From Curtobacterium caseinilyticum (GTDB lineage Bacteria > Actinomycetota > Actinomycetes > Actinomycetales > Microbacteriaceae), in assembly GCF_030363035.1 (NCBI RefSeq), contig NZ_JAUCMN010000011.1:34715-98714 (forward strand): a DNA stretch of 64,000 nucleotides, written 5' to 3'. Positions 23,798-32,036 of the stretch are shown here, in pieces. Both the position numbers and the translations under genes were made by a program. The notes beneath the pieces are model-generated. The model was not told the DNA's origin. It saw nothing but the letters and a program-made list of their open reading frames with translations, and did not search any database. Each line of letters starts with the position of its first letter. Position 1 is the stretch's first letter.

Positions 23798-24726
23798 GCG
23801 CGGTGATCGCGGGGATCGACGTCGGGGGAACCAACACCGCGGTCGTCCTCACCGACCCCGACCTCGGCGTCGTGGGCCGCGCCGACCTGCCGACGCCCGC
23901 GCACGAGGGCGGCGCGGCGATCGTCGCCGCGGCACTCGACGCCGTCGCAGGGCTGCTCGACCGGCACGGTGCGACGCTCACCGGTGTCGGGGTGGGCGCC
24001 GCCGGGGTCGTCGACACGGCGACCGGCACGGTCCTGGTCACCGGGAACTCGTTCACCGGCTGGGCGGGGTACGGCGTCACCGAGGCGATCACCGCGGCCC
24101 TCGGGGTCCCCGCCACGCTCGACAACGACGTGAACGCCTTCCTGCTCGGCGAGGTCGCCACCGGCGCCGTCGCGGGGGAGACCGACGTGCTGGGCATGAC
24201 CCTCGGCACCGGGGTCGGCGGGGCACTCGTGCTCGGCGGTGCGCTCTTCGCCGGGCCGCGCGGAGCCGCCGGCGAGATCGGCCACGTCCCCGGCTTCGGT
24301 GACGCGCCGTGCACCTGCGGGCAGTCCGGCCACCTCGAGACCATCGCCGGAGCGCGGGGGATCTCGGACCGGTACGCGGAGCGGGTGGGCCGCACGGACC
24401 GCCTGCTCAGCGCCCGCGAGGTCGCCGACGCCGCCCGCCTCGGTGACCCGGACGCCCAGGCCGTGTTCGCGACGGCGGGCTGGGGGCTCGCGCGTGCGGC
24501 ACTGCTGACGGCCGGCATCCTCGACGTGACCACCGTCGTGGTCGGCGGCGGGATCGCCCGCTCGTGGGACCTGCTCGAACCCGCCGTGCGCGCGGCCATC
24601 GCCGCAGAGCCGCCGGTCAGTGGGGCGTCGATCCGTCTGGCGCACTCGACCCTCGGGTCGGACGCGGTGGCGCTCGGGGCGGCCGCACAGGTGCGCGCGC
24701 TGGTGCGGGGGACCGTCGGGGTCTGA
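23794..24726 (+). CDS. ROK-family sugar kinase
   Basis: A 310-residue ROK kinase: ATP-binding GIDVGGTNTAVVLTD at the N-terminus, catalytic Asp region ATLDNDVNAFLLGE, GTGVGGALVLGG, and the zinc motif GHVPGF...CTCGQSGHLE. The third Cys of the usual CxCGxxGCLE is a His, still able to bind zinc. ROK kinases phosphorylate glucose, N-acetylglucosamine, N-acetylmannosamine or allose; which one is not evident. The GTG start overlaps the ATPase stop. As last gene of the importer operon it probably traps the sugar part of the imported compound. Confidence 0.88.
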   Translation: MSAVIAGIDVGGTNTAVVLTDPDLGVVGRADLPTPAHEGGAAIVAAALDAVAGLLDRHGATLTGVGVGAAGVVDTATGTVLVTGNSFTGWAGYGVTEAITAALGVPATLDNDVNAFLLGEVATGAVAGETDVLGMTLGTGVGGALVLGGALFAGPRGAAGEIGHVPGFGDAPCTCGQSGHLETIAGARGISDRYAERVGRTDRLLSAREVADAARLGDPDAQAVFATAGWGLARAALLTAGILDVTTVVVGGGIARSWDLLEPAVRAAIAAEPPVSGASIRLAHSTLGSDAVALGAAAQVRALVRGTVGV

Positions 24727-24751
24727 GACGGGGATCCGGCTCCTGCACGAG

Positions 24752-24773
24752 CGATCGGGAGCGCACCCGATCG
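24752..24773 (+). terminator. Hairpin downstream of ROK kinase
   Basis: An 8-bp stem CGATCGGG/CCCGATCG (24752-24759 with 24766-24773) with a 6-base loop lies 25 bp past the kinase stop. Only a weak T-tract follows (TGCTCCTGTC). Confidence 0.5.
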
Positions 24774-24879
24774 GTGCTCCTGTCGGTGGAAGTGCGGACT
24801 GGTGGCACCCCCGGACGGGGGTCAGGATGGCTTCACGTTGCACCCTGCAACGGAGCAGGGTCCTGACCGAGGAGTCCAC

Positions 24880-25611
24880 ATGAAGCACACCCTCGCAGCG
24901 GCGTTCGCCGCCGTCGCCATCGTCGCCGGTGGCGTGTTCGCCGCCACCCCCGCCTCCGCCCTGCCCGCGGGCACCGAGGTCGTCGGCGGCGAGAAGGCAC
25001 CGACCACGACCTGGGCCGTCCAGCTCGAGGCCTCGGGCGGCACCATCCCGTCCGGTTACGTCAGCAACTGCACGGGCGAGCAGATCAACGCCTCGTGGGT
25101 GCTCACGGCCCGCCACTGCATCGACGGCATCGGCGCGATGAACGTGTACCACTCGAACTCGACCACGAACCGCGGCACCCCGGTCGCCGTCGACCGCGTC
25201 ACCGCCGCGCCGGCCGGCGACATCGCGCTCGTGCACCTGCGCAGCGCGTACTCACTCTCCACCTACGCGCCCCTGGACCTCGCCGCGACGGCGAAGTCGA
25301 GCGGGACCGGCGTCATCCAGGGCTACGGCCTGCGGGCGGACGCGCAGCAGTCCGACGCGCTCTACCAGGCGACGGTGTCGCTGACGGGATCGACGCGGGA
25401 CGCCTACAACGGCCGCGCCCAGCACGTCACCGGCGTCACCGGAGCGTCGAACCACGGTGACTCGGGCGGCCCGCTCCTGGTCAACGGCAAGGTCGTCGCC
25501 GTGTGCTCCACCGGCGACAGCGCCGATCCGGGTGCGAACACCCGGGCCGGGTCGAACTACGCGCTGCTGTCGCAGTCGTCCTCGTGGATCCGTTCCACGG
25601 CGGGCGTCTGA
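24880..25611 (+). CDS. Secreted trypsin-like serine protease (S1)
   Basis: A 243-residue exported protease. The signal peptide (MKHTLAAAFAAVAIVAGGVFAATPASA) is followed by a short propeptide and the mature N-terminus VVGGEKA. The catalytic triad is visible: His in LTARHCIDG, Asp in GDIALVHL and Ser in NHGDSGGPLL. One Cys pair flanks the His loop (NCTGE...RHC). The ATG at 24880 was chosen because GAGGAG precedes it and the signal peptide starts there; the frame is open upstream. Mature size is about 210 residues, small for the family. It probably acts in the cell wall or medium. Confidence 0.93.
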   Translation: MKHTLAAAFAAVAIVAGGVFAATPASALPAGTEVVGGEKAPTTTWAVQLEASGGTIPSGYVSNCTGEQINASWVLTARHCIDGIGAMNVYHSNSTTNRGTPVAVDRVTAAPAGDIALVHLRSAYSLSTYAPLDLAATAKSSGTGVIQGYGLRADAQQSDALYQATVSLTGSTRDAYNGRAQHVTGVTGASNHGDSGGPLLVNGKVVAVCSTGDSADPGANTRAGSNYALLSQSSSWIRSTAGV

Positions 25612-25627
25612 CCAGCGCGACCACGGA

Positions 25628-25672
25628 ACGGACTGAGGCGCGGTGCCAGCCGGCACCGCGCCTCCGGTCCGT
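25628..25672. terminator. GGGAGGC-family inverted repeat (variant)
   Basis: GAGGCGCGGTGCC/GGCACCGCGCCTC (25635-25647 with 25652-25664), extended by ACGGAC/GTCCGT across a small internal loop. It lies between the convergent protease and SDR genes. Confidence 0.7.
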
Positions 25673-25714
25673 CGACTGCTCGCGTCAGCGACGTGAGCAA
25701 CTCGAGCACGAGCG

Positions 25715-26533
25715 TCAGGCGCCGTGCGCCTCCTCGGCGACCGGCTGCCACTCGCGCCACGTGGCGAGACGCGACTCGTAGTCCTGCTCGGCGATGCCGA
25801 GCGGCGCCTTGCCGAAGAAGACGCGCAGCGGCGGCTGCTCGGCGTCGACGACCTTGAGGATCGCCGACCGCGTCGCCTCCGGCTTGCCCGGGTCCGCGGC
25901 GGAGGGGCGCTTCGACGCGGCCTCGCGGACGTCCGCGTAGGCGTCGAGCTCCTCGCTGTGCTTCGAGGACGGACCGGACCAGTCGGTCGAGAAGCCGCCC
26001 GGCTCGACGAGCGTGACGGAGATGCCGAAGCCCGCGACCTCCTGCGAGAGGGACTGCGACAGGCCCTCGAGCGCCCACTTCGACGCGTGGTAGGCGCCGA
26101 CGGTCGGGAACGCGCTGATGCCGCCGATGCTCGAGACCTGCACGATGTGGCCCGAGCCCTGCTCGCGCATGATCGGCAGCGCCGCCTGCGTGACCCAGAG
26201 CGCGCCGAAGAAGTTCGTCTCGAGCTGTGCGCGCACCTCGTCCTCGGTCAGCTCCTCGACCATGCCGAAGTGGCCGAAGCCGGCGTTGTTGACGACGACG
26301 TCGAGCCGGCCGAAGTGCTCGGCTGCCTGCCGCACGGCGGCCGTGTCGGCTGCCTTGTCGGTCACGTCGAGGCGGATCGCCAGGAAGGTGTCCGGGTACT
26401 GCTCGACGAGTGCCTGCACGTCGTCCGTGTTCCGGGCGGTGCCGGCGACGGAATCGCCGCGCTCCAGGGCGGCCTCCGCCCACTCGCGGCCGAAGCCCTT
26501 CGATGCTCCGGTGATGAACCAGGTCTTGGCCAT
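25715..26533 (-). CDS. Short-chain dehydrogenase/reductase
   Basis: A 272-residue classical SDR. NAD(P) motif TGASKGFG (residues ~10-17), NNAG in [12 protein letters not shown], catalytic Ser in VSSIGG and YHASK. The length and the [21 protein letters not shown] segment match the group of NADP-dependent oxidoreductases often annotated as SDR family NAD(P)-dependent oxidoreductase. The ATG at 26533 is preceded by GGAGG; the open frame upstream reaches a non-homologous extension. Substrate unknown. It is divergent from the NYN nuclease gene. Confidence 0.9.
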   Translation of the reverse strand: MAKTWFITGASKGFGREWAEAALERGDSVAGTARNTDDVQALVEQYPDTFLAIRLDVTDKAADTAAVRQAAEHFGRLDVVVNNAGFGHFGMVEELTEDEVRAQLETNFFGALWVTQAALPIMREQGSGHIVQVSSIGGISAFPTVGAYHASKWALEGLSQSLSQEVAGFGISVTLVEPGGFSTDWSGPSSKHSEELDAYADVREAASKRPSAADPGKPEATRSAILKVVDAEQPPLRVFFGKAPLGIAEQDYESRLATWREWQPVAEEAHGA

Positions 26534-26706
26534 TCGCTGCCTCCAGTTGCTGTTCGGGTGACCGCGAGCAGGCAACGCCCGTCGCCCGGGCGGCACCTGG
26601 GTGCCCGGGTGACAGAACCTGCGGCCGGTGTTGGGGGAGAGGCGCCGGGGCGTCGTGCTGTGGACAGTGGGTGACCGGATCACCGGCCCGGCTACCGTCG
26701 CAGCCC

Positions 26707-27438
26707 ATGCGGGTAGGTGTGTACGTCGACGGCTTCAACCTCTACCACGGAACCCGGGTGCTCTGCGGTCGATCCGTCCCGGGCTGGCGGTGGCTCGATC
26801 CGAGGGCGCTCGCGCAGGTCCTGCTCGACCGCCCGGGAGCCGGGTGGCACGGCACGATCGAGCGGATCGTCTACTGCACTGCCCGCGTCAACGGCGCGGA
26901 CAACGTCGACGGTCAGCGTGACCAGGACACCTACCTCCGCGCACTCCGGGACCACGCCTCGATCGACGTCCTCGCCCTCGGTCAGTACGTCACCCGCGTG
27001 GCGACGGCACCCCTTGCGGTCGCAGGCCGTCGAGGTCGCCCGCGCCTCGTGACGGCTGATTGGCCGCTGCAGGTCCGGAACGGCGATGGGGCCGACGTCC
27101 CCTCCGCGACCTTCATGGCCTCCGTGGCGAGGCGTGAAGAGAAGGGGTCGGACGTCAACGTCGCTGCGCACCTGCTGATCGACGTCCTGACCGGAGCGGT
27201 GGACGCAGTGATCGTCATCAGCAACGACAGCGACCTCGCGTTCCCCGTCGCGTACGCGCGCACGCTCGTCCCGGTCGGCACCGTGAACCCGACCCCGGGA
27301 CCGACGGCGGGGAAGCTCCGCAGCGACGGTGCTCCCGGGGTCGGCGGACAGTGGTGGTACCGGCTGACTGCGGCGGACGTGTCCGCAGCGCAGTTGCCTG
27401 CGCGGATCGGTCGGTTGCACCGGCCAGTGGGATGGTGA
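26707..27438 (+). CDS. NYN domain (LabA/DUF88-like) putative ribonuclease
   Basis: A 243-residue protein with the PIN-like NYN fold. Acidic active-site segments are [11 protein letters not shown] at the N-terminus, [17 protein letters not shown] in the middle and [21 protein letters not shown] proteins are Mg2+-dependent RNA or nucleic-acid hydrolases; some belong to defence or RNA-turnover systems. No partner gene adjoins it: it has its own upstream gap (TACCGT 8 bases before the ATG) and a strong terminator behind. GC content appears slightly lower than neighbours. Its role here is unknown. Confidence 0.87.
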   Translation: MRVGVYVDGFNLYHGTRVLCGRSVPGWRWLDPRALAQVLLDRPGAGWHGTIERIVYCTARVNGADNVDGQRDQDTYLRALRDHASIDVLALGQYVTRVATAPLAVAGRRGRPRLVTADWPLQVRNGDGADVPSATFMASVARREEKGSDVNVAAHLLIDVLTGAVDAVIVISNDSDLAFPVAYARTLVPVGTVNPTPGPTAGKLRSDGAPGVGGQWWYRLTAADVSAAQLPARIGRLHRPVGW

Positions 27439-27473
27439 GGAGGGCTGTCATCTGGTACATTAGGGGCACACCA

Positions 27474-27500
27474 CCCGGCCCCTCAGGGGCCGGGCTTCTT
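27474..27500 (+). terminator. Intrinsic terminator after NYN gene
   Basis: CCCGGCCCC-TCA-GGGGCCGGG (27474-27494), a 9-bp perfect stem followed by CTTCTT, is a classical Rho-independent terminator on the plus strand. It is unlike the GGGAGGC family. TACATT at 27456-27461 just upstream could also be a promoter for a very short transcript. Confidence 0.7.
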
Positions 27501-27564
27501 CGTTCCGAGCAGGTGCGCGATCCCGCTGGCAGCGCACTCGTGCTCCCGCGAGCACCATGGCCCC

Positions 27565-28452
27565 ATGAGCCAGTACGAGAAGCGCGACCCGAACTCCCTC
27601 TACCCGAAGCCGCCGTTCCCCGAGCAGGAGCAGTCGCTGCCGGGTGCCGCCTGGAAGATGGACCCGGAGCCCGACCACGGCGAGCAGAGCTACGTCGGCA
27701 AGGAACGGCTCACCGGGTTCCGCGGCATCGTCACCGGCGCCGACTCGGGCATCGGCCGCGCCGCAGCGATCGCGCTCTCCCGCGAGGGCGCCGACCTCGT
27801 CCTCTCCTACCTGCCCGACGAGCAGGAGGACGCCGAGCAGGTGCGCGACCTCCTCGAGTCCGAGGGGCGTAAGGCCGTCCTCGTGCCTGGTGACATCTCC
27901 GACGAGCAGTACTGCAAGGACCTCGTCCAGAAGGCCGTCGACGAGCTGGGCGGGCTCGACACCCTCGTCATGGTCGCCGGTCGCATGGACAGCAACGACG
28001 ACATCCTGTCGCTGACGACCGAGCACTTCGATTCGACGTTCAAGACGAACATCTACTCGCTCTTCTGGCTCACGCAGGCCGCCGTGCCGCACCTCGAGCC
28101 CGGTTCGACGATCGTCACCACCGGCTCGATCCAGGCAGCGACCCCGTCGCCCGACAAGATCGACTACGCCATCTCGAAGAGCGCCGTGAAGACCTTCACC
28201 GAGGCCGTCGCCCAGCAGCTCGCCCCCAAGGGGATCCGCGTCAACTCCGTCGCGCCGGGTCCGGTGTGGACACCGCTCCAGCCCGGTTCGGACGACGCCG
28301 AGACCGTCGCGCACTTCGGCGAGCAGTCACCCTTCGGCCGTCCCGGCCAGCCCGCGGAGCTCGGGGCCGCGTACGTGCACCTCGTCAGCCCGGAGTCCAG
28401 CTACCAGTCCGGTTCGACGATCACGATCGCGGGCGGGACGCCCGCGTTCTAG
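27565..28452 (+). CDS. Stress-type SDR oxidoreductase (YghA/YhdG-like)
   Basis: A 295-residue SDR with the long polar N-terminus (NSLYPKPPFPEQEQSLPGAAWKMDPEPDHGEQSYVGKERLTGFRG) typical of stress-associated SDRs in Bacillus and Actinobacteria. The cofactor motif TGADSGIGRAAAIALSREGADLVLSYLP, YAISK and APGPVWTPLQP are intact. The structural NNAG motif is replaced (LVMVAGRMD). A paralogue with normal NNAG lies at 59173-60099. There is no clear ribosome-binding site before the ATG at 27565. It ends at a GGGAGGC-family repeat. Confidence 0.9.
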   Translation: MSQYEKRDPNSLYPKPPFPEQEQSLPGAAWKMDPEPDHGEQSYVGKERLTGFRGIVTGADSGIGRAAAIALSREGADLVLSYLPDEQEDAEQVRDLLESEGRKAVLVPGDISDEQYCKDLVQKAVDELGGLDTLVMVAGRMDSNDDILSLTTEHFDSTFKTNIYSLFWLTQAAVPHLEPGSTIVTTGSIQAATPSPDKIDYAISKSAVKTFTEAVAQQLAPKGIRVNSVAPGPVWTPLQPGSDDAETVAHFGEQSPFGRPGQPAELGAAYVHLVSPESSYQSGSTITIAGGTPAF

Positions 28453-28464
28453 ACGGGACCAGCA

Positions 28465-28510
28465 ACGGACCGGAGGCGCGTGGCGGGTTCGCCACGCGCC
28501 TCCGGTCCGT
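28465..28510. terminator. GGAGGCG-family inverted repeat
   Basis: A 21-bp perfect stem (28465-28485 with 28490-28510) with core ACGGACCGGAGGCGCGTGGC and loop GGTT. It lies between the convergent SDR and VOC genes. Confidence 0.75.
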
Positions 28511-28539
28511 CAGCGGGTCGCGTCCGCGACCTGCTCGCG

Positions 28540-28896
28540 TCAGCCCTGCGGCGGCGAGTACAGCTGCAGGTCGTTGCCCTCGCTGTCCTGGAAGGGGACG
28601 ATCTTGCCCCACGGGTGCTCGCTGATGTCACCCGCGAACTCGACGCCCTTCGAGCGCAGGTCGGTGACCTCGTCCTCGATGCTGCCGTCGGGCTGGAACG
28701 ACACCACGGCTCCGCCGCCGCTCGACCCCGTCGCGCTCTCACGCCCGTTCAGGCCGATGCGCAGACCGTTCGCGTCGATCTCGCTCCAGTCGTCGGACTC
28801 ACTCGCCACCTCGAGCCCGAGGGCGTCCCGGTAGAACGCGACCGCGCGCTGCATGTCGCTGACCGGTACCCAGACCGCTGCCACTCCGCTTGCCAT
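28540..28896 (-). CDS. VOC/glyoxalase superfamily protein
   Basis: A 118-residue single-unit vicinal oxygen chelate protein: AVWVPVSDMQRAVAFYRDALGLEVASES at the N-terminus and EFAGDISEHPWGKIVPFQDSEGNDLQLYSP at the C-terminus, with the Glu-poor metal set of resistance or bleomycin-binding-like members. It probably acts as a dimer; the substrate cannot be predicted. GAGAGGAAC precedes the ATG at 28896. It is divergent from the Dabb-domain gene. Confidence 0.87.
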   Translation of the reverse strand: MASGVAAVWVPVSDMQRAVAFYRDALGLEVASESDDWSEIDANGLRIGLNGRESATGSSGGGAVVSFQPDGSIEDEVTDLRSKGVEFAGDISEHPWGKIVPFQDSEGNDLQLYSPPQG

Positions 28897-29023
28897 GGTG
28901 TTCCTCTCGTCGTGTCGTCTCGTACCCGGCAGACGCTAGGTCGCCCGGTTGCATGCGGACACAGGCGGAGTGGTGTCCCAGCGCCCCGGTGGCATCGTGG
29001 GGCCCCGAGGACGGGAGCGGTGG

Positions 29024-29320
29024 ATGAGCGGCGTGACGCACGTGGTGCTGGTGGCGTGGGACGGGGACGGTGAGCACGCCGGCCGGGCGGACGCGTTGTG
29101 TCGCGAGCACCTGCCCCACATCGACGGGGTGGAGTCGGTGCGTTCCGGCGCGAGCGTCAGCACCGAGGGGCTCGAGGACGGGTTCGACTGGATGCTGGTC
29201 GTGCGCTTCCGGGACCGCTCGGCGCTCGAGGCGTACCTGCCGCACCCGGAGCACCGACCCGTGGCCGACCACATCGGTGCGTCGAGCTCCCGTGTGGTGG
29301 TCTTCGACGTCGAGGACTGA
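29024..29320 (+). CDS. Dabb (stress-responsive A/B barrel) domain protein
   Basis: A 98-residue protein (MSGVTHVVLVAWDGDGEHAG... WMLVVRFRDRSALEAYLPHPEHRPVADHI... VVVFDVED) matching the dimeric alpha/beta barrel Dabb family. The HPEHRPVADHI segment is the most conserved part. Members include stress-induced proteins and small cyclase or decarboxylase-like enzymes. The ATG at 29024 follows GGGAGCGG. It converges with a MarR gene 31 bp away. Confidence 0.82.
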   Translation: MSGVTHVVLVAWDGDGEHAGRADALCREHLPHIDGVESVRSGASVSTEGLEDGFDWMLVVRFRDRSALEAYLPHPEHRPVADHIGASSSRVVVFDVED

Positions 29321-29351
29321 AGGGGCGCCGGGCGCCGGCGCGGAGCCCGAC

Positions 29352-29849
29352 TCAGCTGTGCCGGCGGCGGGGGCGGGCCGACCGCGGTGGGATCGTCCGC
29401 ATGTGGTCACGGACACGACCGAGCACGTCCGCCAGGGTCGTGACGTCCTCCGGCGACAGCGACTCGAGGAAGCGCTCCTGGAGCACCTCGACGTGCCCCG
29501 GGAAGACGCGTGCCAGCACGTCGCGGCCGGCGTCGGTCAGGGTGACCGTCACGCTGCGCTCGTCGTCGGTCGACGGGCTGCGCCGCACGAGGCCGTCGCG
29601 CTCGAGGAGGCCGACCTGGTAGGTCAGGCCGCTCCGGCTGTAGACGACGCCGTCCGCCAGGTCGGTCATGCGCAGGCTGTCGTCCGGGCTGTCGCCGAGG
29701 GTCGCGAGCAGCTGGAACTGCACGTAGCTGAGGCCCCCGGCGTCCTTGAGCTGCTGCTCGACGGTGTGCCGGAGCAGACTGCTCACCTCGATCAGCGAGA
29801 AGTAGGCGCTGAGCTCGGCGGGGTCGAGGGGCGGGACGGGGTCGGACAC
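29352..29849 (-). CDS. MarR-family transcriptional regulator
   Basis: A 165-residue winged-helix regulator (YVQFQLLATLGDSPDDSLRMTDLADGVVYSRSGLTYQVGLLERDGLVRRSPSTDDERSVTVTLTDAG) with helical dimerisation ends. The GTG start at 29849 lies 6 bases after TAGGAT, indicating a leaderless transcript, and an imperfect palindrome overlaps the promoter. It is divergent from the PAP2 phosphatase, which is a possible target. Confidence 0.9.
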   Translation of the reverse strand: MSDPVPPLDPAELSAYFSLIEVSSLLRHTVEQQLKDAGGLSYVQFQLLATLGDSPDDSLRMTDLADGVVYSRSGLTYQVGLLERDGLVRRSPSTDDERSVTVTLTDAGRDVLARVFPGHVEVLQERFLESLSPEDVTTLADVLGRVRDHMRTIPPRSARPRRRHS

Positions 29850-29855
29850 CCGCCC

Positions 29856-29881
29856 ATCCTAGGTGCTGCGAATCCGAAGCA
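29856..29881. promoter_or_regulatory. MarR promoter (leaderless -10) and operator
   Basis: The palindrome TGCTGCG-AATC-CGAAGCA (29864-29881, 6 of 7 pairs) sits directly upstream of TAGGAT (29861-29856, minus strand), which is 6 bases before the GTG start. Position suggests autoregulation by the MarR protein. Confidence 0.5.
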
Positions 29882-29977
29882 ACGAGGGGTCGGGTGCCGA
29901 CCGGGGCTGAGTGGTCTCTGATCTCCCGGGAGCCCGTCGTGCGGGGCAGCGTGACGTGGTCCTGGGACGATGGACGG

Positions 29978-30703
29978 ATGAGCACCGAGCCCGACCGCCG
30001 CCGCAGGAGGGCCGACGTCGTCGGCATCCTCGAGCCGAACCCCTACCCGCTGGTGGCGATCACCGTCGCGGTGGCGACCGTGATCGTGCTCGCCGTGGTC
30101 GGGTTCTTCCTCGGCACGGTCGACATCGGGCTCGCGAAGGCCTTCAACAGCCTGCACGTCGGGGCCCTCGGTGCCGTCACCACCGCGGTCTACCACGTCA
30201 TCAGTCCGGTCCCGGCGATCGCGATCACGTTCGTCGTCGCGGGGATCATCTGGTGGCGGGCGCGGGACCTCCGCCCGGCGCTCGGCTTCGGGATGACGAT
30301 CGCGATCACCTGGCTGCCGTCGGCGGTCGTGAAGGAGATCGTGCACCGCGCCCGGCCGGACGTCGCACTCCTGCCGCACCCGTTCCCCGTGCAGCCGGAC
30401 CCCGGGTACCCGAGCGGTCACACCGTCTACATCACCGCGTTCGTCATCGCCCTGGTCTGGGTCGTGCGCGAGACACGGTGGCACCAGGTCGCCCGCGTCG
30501 TCGGGGTCGTGGCCATCGTGGTCGTCTTCCTCTCGGTGTCGATCGACGCCGTCCACTACCCGACCGATGCCGCGGCGTCGATCCTGTGGGCGATCGCCGT
30601 GGCGCCGGCCGCCCGTGTGGTGTGGGTGGACTGGGCGATGCCGCGGATCCCGTTCCTCCGGCCGCGCGACGGTGCCGCGGTCCCGCTGCGCGCGCACCGC
30701 TGA
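29978..30703 (+). CDS. PAP2-family membrane phosphatase
   Basis: A 241-residue integral membrane lipid phosphatase with about six helices. The three PAP2 motifs are present: KEIVHRARP (KX6RP), PSGHT and SIDAVHYPTD. It may dephosphorylate undecaprenyl pyrophosphate or phosphatidic acid. The ATG at 29978 was taken because homology begins there; the longer frame upstream includes the promoter region. GACGAT lies 6 bases before the ATG, a weak leaderless -10. Confidence 0.9.
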   Translation: MSTEPDRRRRRADVVGILEPNPYPLVAITVAVATVIVLAVVGFFLGTVDIGLAKAFNSLHVGALGAVTTAVYHVISPVPAIAITFVVAGIIWWRARDLRPALGFGMTIAITWLPSAVVKEIVHRARPDVALLPHPFPVQPDPGYPSGHTVYITAFVIALVWVVRETRWHQVARVVGVVAIVVVFLSVSIDAVHYPTDAAASILWAIAVAPAARVVWVDWAMPRIPFLRPRDGAAVPLRAHR

Positions 30704-30754
30704 CCGCCGGTGGGCGGCGGCGGACCGATCTCCGGCCGCTGCCGCCCTGCCCGC

Positions 30755-31990
30755 CTACGCCCCGGTGCGCCGCGCGGCCACGAGCGCCACGACCGCGATC
30801 ACCGCGGCAGCGAGCATGACGACCGCGAGCGGTGCCGCCGTCCCCTCGCCACCGATGCTCACGAGCGGCGACACGAGCGCCGCGAGCCCGAACTGCAGGG
30901 CGCCGAGCACGGCCGACGCACTGCCGGCGACCCCGGGCACCGCGCCGAGTGCCAGCGCAGTGGCGTTGCCGAGCACCAGGCCGAGCGACCCGACGGCGGT
31001 GAAGAGCGGCACCGCGAGCCAGAAGACCGGCGCACCGGTCGCGACGAGCAGCGCGAACGCCACGGTGGACGCCACCACGAGCGCGATGCCGAGCGTGAGC
31101 ACGCCCTCCACCGACCGCGTCGCGGTGAGCTTCGCCGACAGGATGCTCACGCCCATCAGCGCGAGGGCGTTCAGGCCGAACGCGAGTCCGTAGCCGACGG
31201 TGTCGAGCCCGAGCATGCCCTGGTACAGGAACGGCGACGCCGAGATGTAGGCCATCATCACCGCGAAGGCGAAGCCGAACACCGCGGTGTAGCCGACGAA
31301 GGTCCGCGACCGCAGCGCGCGCAGCGGGGAACCGGACGCCACGCGTTCGGCACGGAGGGCGTCACGACGCGAGCGCAGGTGGGTCTCCCGCACGACGGCG
31401 AGCACGGCGACGAGCATCACGACCGACAGGCCGAGCACGATCGTGAGCAGCCCGCGCCAGCCGATCGGGCCGGTGAGCAGCCCGCCGAGGAGCGGTGCCA
31501 CCACGGGTGCGACCCCGCCGACGATCATCATGAGCGAGAAGGCACGCGCTGCCGGCTTGCCGGTCGCCAGGTCCGAGATCACGGCACGACCGATCACCAT
31601 GCCGGCCGCGCCGCCGAGACCCTGCAGCAGTCGGGCGACGACGAGCACGGCGACGTTCGGCGCGAGCACCGCTGCCGCGCTCGCGAGCACGCAGAGCGCG
31701 GCGCCCGCCAGGAGCGGGGGCACCCGACCGAAGCGGTCCGACAGCGGCCCGAAGACGAGCTGCCCGGCGGTCACACCCACCAGGAACGCGGTCAGGGTGA
31801 GCTGCACGGTGGTCGCCGACGCCGACAGCTCGGTGGTCATCTGCGGGAACGCCGGCAGGTAGAGGTCGGTCGCGAAGGGTGCGACCGCGCTGAGCAGACC
31901 GAGCACGAGCAGCAGCGGTGTCGTGATGCCCGTCGGTCGGGTGGAGGGTGTCGCCGTCGCGGCGTGGATGGATCCGGTGTCCGTCGTCAT
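30755..31990 (-). CDS. Bcr/CflA-type MFS drug efflux transporter
   Basis: A 411-residue 12-helix proton-driven efflux protein. APFATDLYLPAFPQMTTELSASATTVQLTLTAF is the Bcr/CflA landmark, followed by the MFS motif GPLSDRFGRVPPLLAG and QGLGGAAGMVIGRAVISDL. It is divergent from a MarR regulator across 46 bp containing a palindrome, the standard arrangement for a repressor-controlled pump. The ATG at 31990 was chosen since the upstream frame crosses the operator. TATGGT lies 9 bases before it on the minus strand. Confidence 0.92.
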   Translation of the reverse strand: MTTDTGSIHAATATPSTRPTGITTPLLLVLGLLSAVAPFATDLYLPAFPQMTTELSASATTVQLTLTAFLVGVTAGQLVFGPLSDRFGRVPPLLAGAALCVLASAAAVLAPNVAVLVVARLLQGLGGAAGMVIGRAVISDLATGKPAARAFSLMMIVGGVAPVVAPLLGGLLTGPIGWRGLLTIVLGLSVVMLVAVLAVVRETHLRSRRDALRAERVASGSPLRALRSRTFVGYTAVFGFAFAVMMAYISASPFLYQGMLGLDTVGYGLAFGLNALALMGVSILSAKLTATRSVEGVLTLGIALVVASTVAFALLVATGAPVFWLAVPLFTAVGSLGLVLGNATALALGAVPGVAGSASAVLGALQFGLAALVSPLVSIGGEGTAAPLAVVMLAAAVIAVVALVAARRTGA

Positions 31991-31991
31991 G

Positions 31992-32030
31992 GTTATGAAA
32001 CCATAACTCATCCGCGTCGAGCGGTACAGT
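31992..32030. promoter_or_regulatory. MarR operator and divergent promoters
   Basis: GTTATG-AAAC-CATAAC (31992-32007) is a perfect 6-bp inverted repeat between the pump and marR. It overlaps a minus-strand TATGGT (32005-32000) for the pump and lies in the -35 zone of the plus-strand TACAGT (32025-32030), which is 6 bases before the marR ATG. Confidence 0.6.
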
Positions 32031-32036
32031 GACGGC

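Noticed and set aside
27456..27500. tRNA or small RNA gene
   Set aside because: There is no T-loop or acceptor pairing; the sequence is best explained as a terminator, with only a weak promoter-like hexamer before it.
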